Positions 57,777-64,000 of a DNA stretch of 64,000 bases are shown in pieces. The number at the start of each line of letters is the position of its first letter. Positions within the stretch are counted from its first letter, which is position 1. This DNA comes from Gyrodactylus bullatarudis (Eukaryota; Platyhelminthes; Monogenea; Gyrodactylidea; Gyrodactylidae). The notes beneath the pieces are model-generated. The model did no database searches. It was not told the DNA's origin and saw only the letters and a program-made list of their open reading frames with translations. Both the position numbers and the translations under genes were made by a program. Location of the stretch: the NCBI GenBank assembly GCA_012064415.1, contig SSNU01000052.1, positions 374,403 through 438,402 on the forward strand. Direction: 5' to 3'.

Positions 57777-58782
57777 TTACAGTCATTTTACGAAATTAGT
57801 GGACAATTTTTCGATATTAAAAGATTCGTTGACAAAATTAGTGGACAAGTTCCCAAAATTAGAATAATTGAAGGTGTAATTATCAAATGAGTTTATCAAA
57901 ATTAGTGTACATTTTCTCGAATTTAGTGGAATACTTAAACAAAATTATTGGAGAGTTTTACAATATTAAGAGAATGAGATAATTACAGGTTAGGATCTAT
58001 TCGAATATAGTGGACAGTATATCGAAATTAGTAAACAAGCTTAACGTTATTAGTGGAATAATTTTTTACAAGCTATTTTTGTAATAAATAGATCATTTTT
58101 AAAACCGAAAATTAATTTTATGCAGCCTTTAATGGTTCTTTCCTTTTTCTCAAATATTTCAATTTGCTTTCATGATACGGAGTAAAATCTATTTTTTCCA
58201 TTCTAGCTATAGAAATTCCAACATTATTTTATAAAACCCACTAATAACGTTAAGCTTGTTTACTATTTTCAAAAAACTGTCCACTAAAGACGAAATAATG
58301 TCTCTTCATTTCGATAAACTGTCCACAATATTCGAATTGATCCTAACCTGTAATTATCTCATTCTCTTAATATTGTAAAACTCTCCAATAACACGGGTGG
58401 TTGGGGGGTTGCGATAAATTTTTGCAAAAAACTGATTATAGTGTAAAATTTAACGCAAATTCTGAATCTGCTTCCAAAAATTTCCTAAGTTGCTCAGTTT
58501 TTGCGCAATTCGCGAAAAACCGAAATAGCACAATTTTCATAATCGGGACTTGAATAAATCAATTTTTCGACTTGATCCTTAGACATTTCAGAGTCAAATT
58601 TAATATAATTATAATTTTATTTAAGTATTCCACTAAATTCGAAAAAATGTACACTAATTTCGATAAACTCATTTGATAATTACACCTTCAATTATTCTAA
58701 TTTTGGGAACTTGTCCACTAATTTTGTCAACGAATCTTTTAATATCGAAAAATTTTCCACTAATTTCGTAAAATGACTGTAA
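57777..58782. mobile_element. Tc1/mariner-like palindromic MITE of about 1 kb
   Basis: The termini are TTACAGTCATTTTACGAAAT and the exact complement ATTTCGTAAAATGACTGTAA. A TA target followed by CAGT is the usual end of Tc1/mariner elements. The arms repeat GTGGACAA, GAAGGTGTAATTATCAAATG and GAGATAATTACAGGTTAGGATC in inverse. Arms are about 270 bp, with a centre near 58060-58240. There is no transposase. The right arm holds a 223-bp insertion described separately. Confidence 0.85.
58391..58613. mobile_element. Insertion nested in the right arm of the palindrome
   Basis: In the left arm GGAATACTTAAACAAAATTATTGGAGAG is continuous (57928-57956). In the right arm its complement is split after CTCTCCAATA by about 223 bp and resumes at ATTTTATTTAAGTATTCC. 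The insert starts with a G-rich ACACGGGTGGTTGGGGGGTTG and ends TATAATTATA. It is flanked by ATA on both sides, a possible short target duplication. No family is recognised. Confidence 0.7.
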
Positions 58783-59562
58783 TGAATCATTACTAATGAT
58801 GTTTGATCAATGAAATGTTACTATTTTAAAATCACCAATATATTTGAACTTTGAGAATTGTATATCTGCAAAAATAAAATCTTCATGATACTCATGATAA
58901 AAACCATTTTTTTCTTTGTAAAAATGATTTTATAGATTAAAAAAGGTTTTTATTGATGATGGCACGCTAATTAGCAAATGTTGAGGAATTATCGAGAACA
59001 GTCACGAGAATATTAATTGAATAGGTGTATTTCTTACTGTATAGAAGTGATAAATGAACAAAAATGTTCATAAAAATATGTGTTGTTTAACTCATGTAGA
59101 GAAACACATTATCCTCGTTGCCATGTTGCATTCATAAATGATGAAATTCAAATAAAAATTAACACCTTAAAAATACAGTAGTTTTTATTGGAACAGGAAA
59201 AAAAGTCAATACTAATCCTTAGGATATTGTACATTGTACATGGAAGAACATGGAGTATTTATGACAAATATGATTCCATTTCATTGTAAATGTTGTTCTT
59301 TACATGGTGGAAGCATCTTGGAGGTGGGAATCGTCATGCTTTCACTTCTCTTCTATGATGTAAAATAATAGTTTAACATGTATAAATTTATTTATTAGTA
59401 ATTTACACAATAAAGCAATGAAATCTTGCTTACACTAAGGACAATTTAGAAGCTCATTGAATAAAACTTGCATTAACTTGCAGATTCTTATTTTCTCTAA
59501 TCATATTTGGTTTGATGTTCCTTTGGTGTGAAAAGGTTCTGTTTTGTTCTTTTGATGGTATT

Positions 59563-61412
59563 AACCCTTAAAGACCGAGAGAAATTTTTTTCTAGGTACA
59601 TCGCTGAGATTGAAAATTTTATAGGGTTTTAGAATATGCTGATAACGAATATACAATTTTTGTCCCAAAAATGACCATTCTTAGACCTTGAAAATGGCCA
59701 ACTTTTTTCTTGAAATTTACTGAAATTTCTATGTTCCAAGATCTCTGAATAATGGCAAGTATAAATTTCAATTTTAATTTTACTCTCTGTACAAAAAATT
59801 TAAACTTTCAGTTCAAAAATGGAAAAAAGGAACATAGTTTTCAATCATTTTTAATGTAGTAAGGGATTTCAGAAAATCCTGACATTATTTTAATTTGTAT
59901 CTTTATTTGTTTGTAGAAATTTATAGAAAATCTTGCAAAGATATCATATTATTTGAGATATCAAATTTATTACTTTCTGGCAAGTCAGCTCCAAGTTCAA
60001 TTGGGAGCAGATTTCTATCGATAAGTGACATTCAATTCATTTTGAGGAAGAGGTACTCATGAACAAATATGTACTTTTGTGAGGACTATTTTTTTGATTG
60101 AATGAAAAACAATAAAAATTGAAGTTATTAATTAAGAAATGCATACTGGATCTCCACTTTGTGACATGGAATTTATTTCCTCCTTGTCAGGACAAAACAA
60201 ACTCAAATTTCTTTTCATTATTTCGAGATTACAATGCAAGAACGGGAGAGAAAAAAAGCTGAAAAAATCCTTTTTCCAAACTTTTTCAATATTATTATGA
60301 ATCAGGTAAACTTTGCGTAAAATAATACTTTATTTCACTTCAAAAAAGGATTTAAAACAAGTTTTTTAGTAAAATCTTTCAGGATCAATATTAGAATTTT
60401 TAGCATGCCTTCTTCGATAGTTTGGTCAATACTTTAAAATTATAGGTCAAACTATATATTGTACTATTCTTCGATCTGATTGGACAAAACTGGTAGCTAT
60501 GAGATTATGAAAATAAATAAATATTATTTTGTGTTTGAAGAGCTTGTCGTAACACTGAAGAAGGCGTGTAAAGACAATCAACTTCAAACGTTTGAATGTC
60601 CAATAGCTGAAAATTCAAATATATTGACCCGAATAATTGTTAACAACTCATGAAAACTTCTCTGTTTTTTGAAGTCAAAGAATTTCTTGGCATTCAATCG
60701 ATGTTTCAAATAGTTAAATATTTCTCTTTCCTTACATCATCATCTTGCGATAAAGATCCAAGAAGAAATTTTTAAAACTTGGAAAAAGTCAAATTTTAAA
60801 AATTATGGATATTTTTGAAAAATACTATGATAGAGAAAATGTGTTAGTTTTTCAGACAACATTTCAGTCAACAGACTAAAATAGGAGTATTACAGTATTT
60901 AGTAAAGTTAATGTAAGCAATGTAATACAGGACTGTAGACTATGAAAATGAGAGGAAATTTTGTATTTCCATCAGAGGAAGAAGCATTCTGCTAATCTAG
61001 GACAAATTAAAAAGTACTCGAGAGAAATAGGAAAAAAAGTCTGATTGCCTTAGTAAAGAAGAGTGCCAAAAAGTAAATGAAAAAGTTTATTTGTCTTTCT
61101 TTGATCCTTGTCGTGGATATTTTAACAAGTCACCATTCCTATGAAAATTATCATGAAGATTTTCAAATAATTCATTTGAAATAATACAAATTCTGTATAT
61201 TATTATTGTATTAAGTGATAATTTGAAAACCTATTTGCTGTGGTCTTAGAAAAAATAACTTTCTCTAGTAGAACAATCGCCTGCTTGGTATCTCTCATAG
61301 CTTTCGAGCCTTAGAATGCTAGCTTAAACCTCTGTTATCTTTTAAATTTAGATTCAGCGTAGTTATTCTGCTAAAGTTACTAATTTGGGTGATGAACATG
61401 GAAGGGTTAAGG
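59563..61412. other. Region bounded by TTAACCCTT-type ends; no gene seen
   Basis: TTAACCCTTAAAGACCGAG at 59563 and GGAAGGGTTAA ending at 61412 look like the ends of the TTAA-flanked family (48057, 19177). The block near 61370, CTAATTTGGGTGATGAACATG, resembles 19240-19280. I cannot show that the two ends belong to one element, and no transposase frame is present between them. Confidence 0.3.
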
Positions 61413-61921
61413 ATTAAAACAAACTAACGATGTATATATCTTGAGAAAATTTCGGTCTCAACCATGATCAAGATTTAGAGAATCTTGAAGATAAGCTCAT
61501 TAAAATATGATACTAAACAACAAAATAGTAGACAGGTAGTGCTTCTGCTGTGGTGTGGTCTCTTTCCTACTTTACCAAACTACATTCCCGGGATATGTTT
61601 TAGGCAATACAACCAGAAGATAGAGAGCCCACCAACGAACAAGGATGCATGGAAAATATATTAGTTTTGTGTCACTTCCTCTTTTTTCTAGTACTATTTT
61701 TACTTCTCGTATGTAGAAGAATTTTTAAATGAAAAAAAATTTTTTTTCAATCTCTATTCATTTATTACAGTAGAAGTGTTTCTCAAATCTTTTTCAATGT
61801 ACTCTTATATTGTAAAATACCTTATCTAACTTAATAATAAATTTATTGTTCTTTTTTTATTAAATTTCTATAGATTGCGATTTTTTAAACCTATCAAAAA
61901 CTTCTTAGAATCTCGAGATAC

Positions 61922-62150
61922 ACACCTAGTTATTAACAATATGAAGATGGGAATTTAAGATTTTTACGAAATTCTCAATTTTACATCAAGAAATCAAGGT
62001 TTTTTGGAACCTAGATTATAAGGCACTTTTACTAGATGAAGAAAAATCATGGTCTAGATTCCAAAAAAGAAGAAAACATGTGAATTTTGTAAAAATCATA
62101 AATTCTTATCTTCACATTAACTATATAGTTAGCTAGCTAGCTTTATTTTT
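61922..62150. repeat. Short foldback, TTAATATGAAGATGGG family, internally deleted
   Basis: The left end CACCTAGTTATTAACAATATGAAGATGGG and right end CTTATCTTCACATTAACTATATAG are inverted around about 100 bp. Inner blocks AAGATTTTTACGAAATTCTCA and GAATTTTGTAAAAATCATAAA also pair. Most of the interior of the full-length form is gone. From 62151 to 63420 I see only decayed AT-rich DNA; the frame at 62372-62629 is unsupported. Confidence 0.65.
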
Positions 62151-63424
62151 TGACAAAATGTAAAATTGTTTCATCTAAATGGCTAAAGAAAATGGTTTAG
62201 TGTAGTTCAAAAATTTTTAAAAAGTTGAAAAAATGGGATTTTGCTGCCATATCGAAATTTGAAAAATAACCACATTTTTCATGAAAAAGTTTTTTTCTGA
62301 ATTTTTTTTGAAATTGCAACATCTTATTGAATAAATTCAGATGATTAAAATAAATATGTACAGAAAAATGAGTGTTTTTAATGATAGATGTTCAAAATAT
62401 AATTCAAAAAATCATAAAATCCAAAAGCAAAACGAGACATTATTGGGTTTCTGTTATTGGCACATCTGCTTATTTTTCTCCGGATAATCAGGAAATGATT
62501 TATCTTTTGAATTCCCAGTTTTTTCAACCTTCATTTCTCAGAGGATTCGGAAGACGGGTAAATAATACATATTCAATAAGTAGTCTACCTATAACGAGGT
62601 TAAGGGAAAGAGAGAGCAATCCTCATTAAAAGTGTGTAGTGTTTTTTTCTCTTGCAACCGCTATGATTTCAATCAAAACCCCTATGAGGAAAAATAACAA
62701 TTACTTTTGAAAGATGATCGGTTATATATACTGGTTATTATTATTGTTTTTTTTTCAGAAAAAGAAATAATAATGATCAAAAGAATTTACCAGGGATTTG
62801 AAAAGAAAACAAACCAGCCATACTAGCCAGAATTAAATATTTCTTCCAAGCTGAATACAAACTTTCTCTACTTTTGTTGATTGACAATGGATAAAATGGG
62901 AAACGGATCATTGAATGTCTATTCCATCCATACGTATACATCTGTAATAATGATTGAATTTATTATTTTATTCCTCATTTTAAATAACAATAGTATACTG
63001 CACAAGACAGGTTATTGTTTTGTGTTAATTGAATGTAGTTTATTAGTATTTTCCTGAATTTCCATTTATAATACTTTGTCTTCAAAATAAATGCTGATTT
63101 GATATATAATAGACTTGGACGAAATTTTGCAAAATTACTTAAATTGCCTATGATATGATAAAATTAATCTTGAAGTATTTTATGCTTCTGTAATAAGAAA
63201 CAAAATTATGAACATTTTCAAACGTTTTATAATGTTTTATTTTCCTGATTCACATTGCACTATTTGTATTTCTTGCAACAAAGTAGCAGAAAGGACTTGA
63301 ATTATTTAAGGCTTATTAAAAATTAAAATTCTCTTATTTTTCATGAACATAAAAATCGGTCAATAATTGCTATTGGTCAGATTTTTATAATGTTCCTAAA
63401 ATTGCATGTATAAATGTATCTAAA

Positions 63425-63510
63425 GTCAGAGTTTGGTCTGATGAGAACCAACGAAAATGAAGCTTTATTCACCAATAATCTTTCGTTCGTTCTTAGCACT
63501 AGCATGACTT
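63425..63510 (+). mobile_element. LTR-like fragment, third copy of the CTGATGAG-AATAAA motif
   Basis: TTTGGTCTGATGAGAACCAA then CGAAAATGAAGCTTTATTCACC matches the LTR of the retroelement in anosmin intron 3 (GTCTGATGAGAACCGG, AAAGCTTTATTAC). Here the AATAAA has decayed. Confidence 0.4.
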
Positions 63511-63598
63511 CGAGTCAGCAAGCTCAAAATATAGGAATCAGGCAACTCTTCAAATTATATATGTATACGATTGTAGTAATCTTATGCAGTTAAAAATA

Positions 63599-64000
63599 CA
63601 CCTAGTTAATATGAAGATGAGAATCTATGAGTTTTACAAAATTCTTAATTTTTTCATCAAGAAATCGAATCTGATCAAGATGTTTTGGAATCTAGATCAT
63701 GAGGCCCTCTTTCACGGTACGGAGGAAAAAAATTTAGAAAAAATCAATTTTTAAGGAAAATACGGCAAATTTTAAATCTTGAAGTAGCGCCAAATTCCCA
63801 TTTTTTTGAACTTTGAGTTGAAACCAGATTCAGCATATTTGATTTCTTTGACTAATTGTGATCCTAAAAAACAACTTTTGATCGCTCTCTCACATTCAAA
63901 TCAGCAAAAAATTTTCAAAAAAATGGGATTTCAGCCCTACTTCAAGATTTCACATTTACCTTATTTTCCTTAAAAATTGATTTTTTCTAAAATTTTTCCT
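63599..64000. repeat. Foldback element, TTAATATGAAGATGGG family, cut by window end
   Basis: The left end CACCTAGTTAATATGAAGATG is followed by CCTCTTTCACGGTACGGAGG. A centre near 63820 is followed by the return arm (TGACTAATTGTGATCCTAAA, then TTAAAAATTGATTTTTTC). The right terminus lies beyond 64000. Confidence 0.8.

Noticed and set aside
1..64000. CRISPR arrays, operons, bacterial promoters or ribosome binding sites
   Set aside because: The window is clearly eukaryotic, with spliced genes. The regular repeats seen are inverted, not direct with spacers.

Overview
The window looks like nuclear DNA of an animal. It is very AT-rich, gene-poor and crowded with inverted-repeat elements. Genes have GT-AG introns, and the recognisable proteins are metazoan: anosmin-1, adenylate kinase 7, an INPP5E-type phosphatase and V-ATPase subunit G. 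An arthropod, perhaps a parasitic copepod such as a sea louse, fits the overall character. That is a guess; nothing here proves the taxon.

Layout. Positions 1-6.1 kb are mobile-element debris: a non-LTR reverse transcriptase fragment, an LTR piece, a head-to-head pair of tRNA-derived SINEs and a 706-bp palindrome. Positions 6.1-14.6 kb hold the only dense gene block. It has a divergent armadillo/importin-alpha-like ORF (-), a small unknown gene (-), an unknown 215-aa gene (+), V-ATPase subunit G (-), AK7 (+) and an INPP5E-like 5-phosphatase with a CAAX tail (+). The spliced models there need introns of only 26-38 bp (one of 65). A 919-bp palindrome lies inside the block. AK7 and V-ATPase G are divergent, with 63 bp between start codons.

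Positions 14.6-36.9 kb hold no confident host gene. They carry foldback elements of one family (termini resembling CTAGTTAATATGAAGATGGG) and of a second family (CCTAATTGACATGAAG). They also carry a GIY-YIG endonuclease fragment of a Penelope-like element, and tRNA-derived SINEs with hammerhead-ribozyme folds downstream of pol III A/B boxes.

Positions 36.98-50.68 kb are one 14-exon gene for anosmin-1 (KAL1 family): signal peptide, Cys-rich region, WAP domain, four FnIII domains and a hydrophobic C-terminus suggesting a GPI anchor. All exon phases agree and give 732 aa. Its 66-3056 bp introns have collected an LTR retrotransposon end, a TTAA-flanked MITE and foldback fragments.

Positions 50.7-64 kb again lack confident genes. 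They contain another hammerhead-bearing repeat, a Tc1-like palindrome of about 1 kb with a nested insertion, and more foldback copies.

The most unusual signals are the cluster of ultrashort introns and the hammerhead-ribozyme repeat families. Each ribozyme copy is damaged, but together the copies spell the canonical core.
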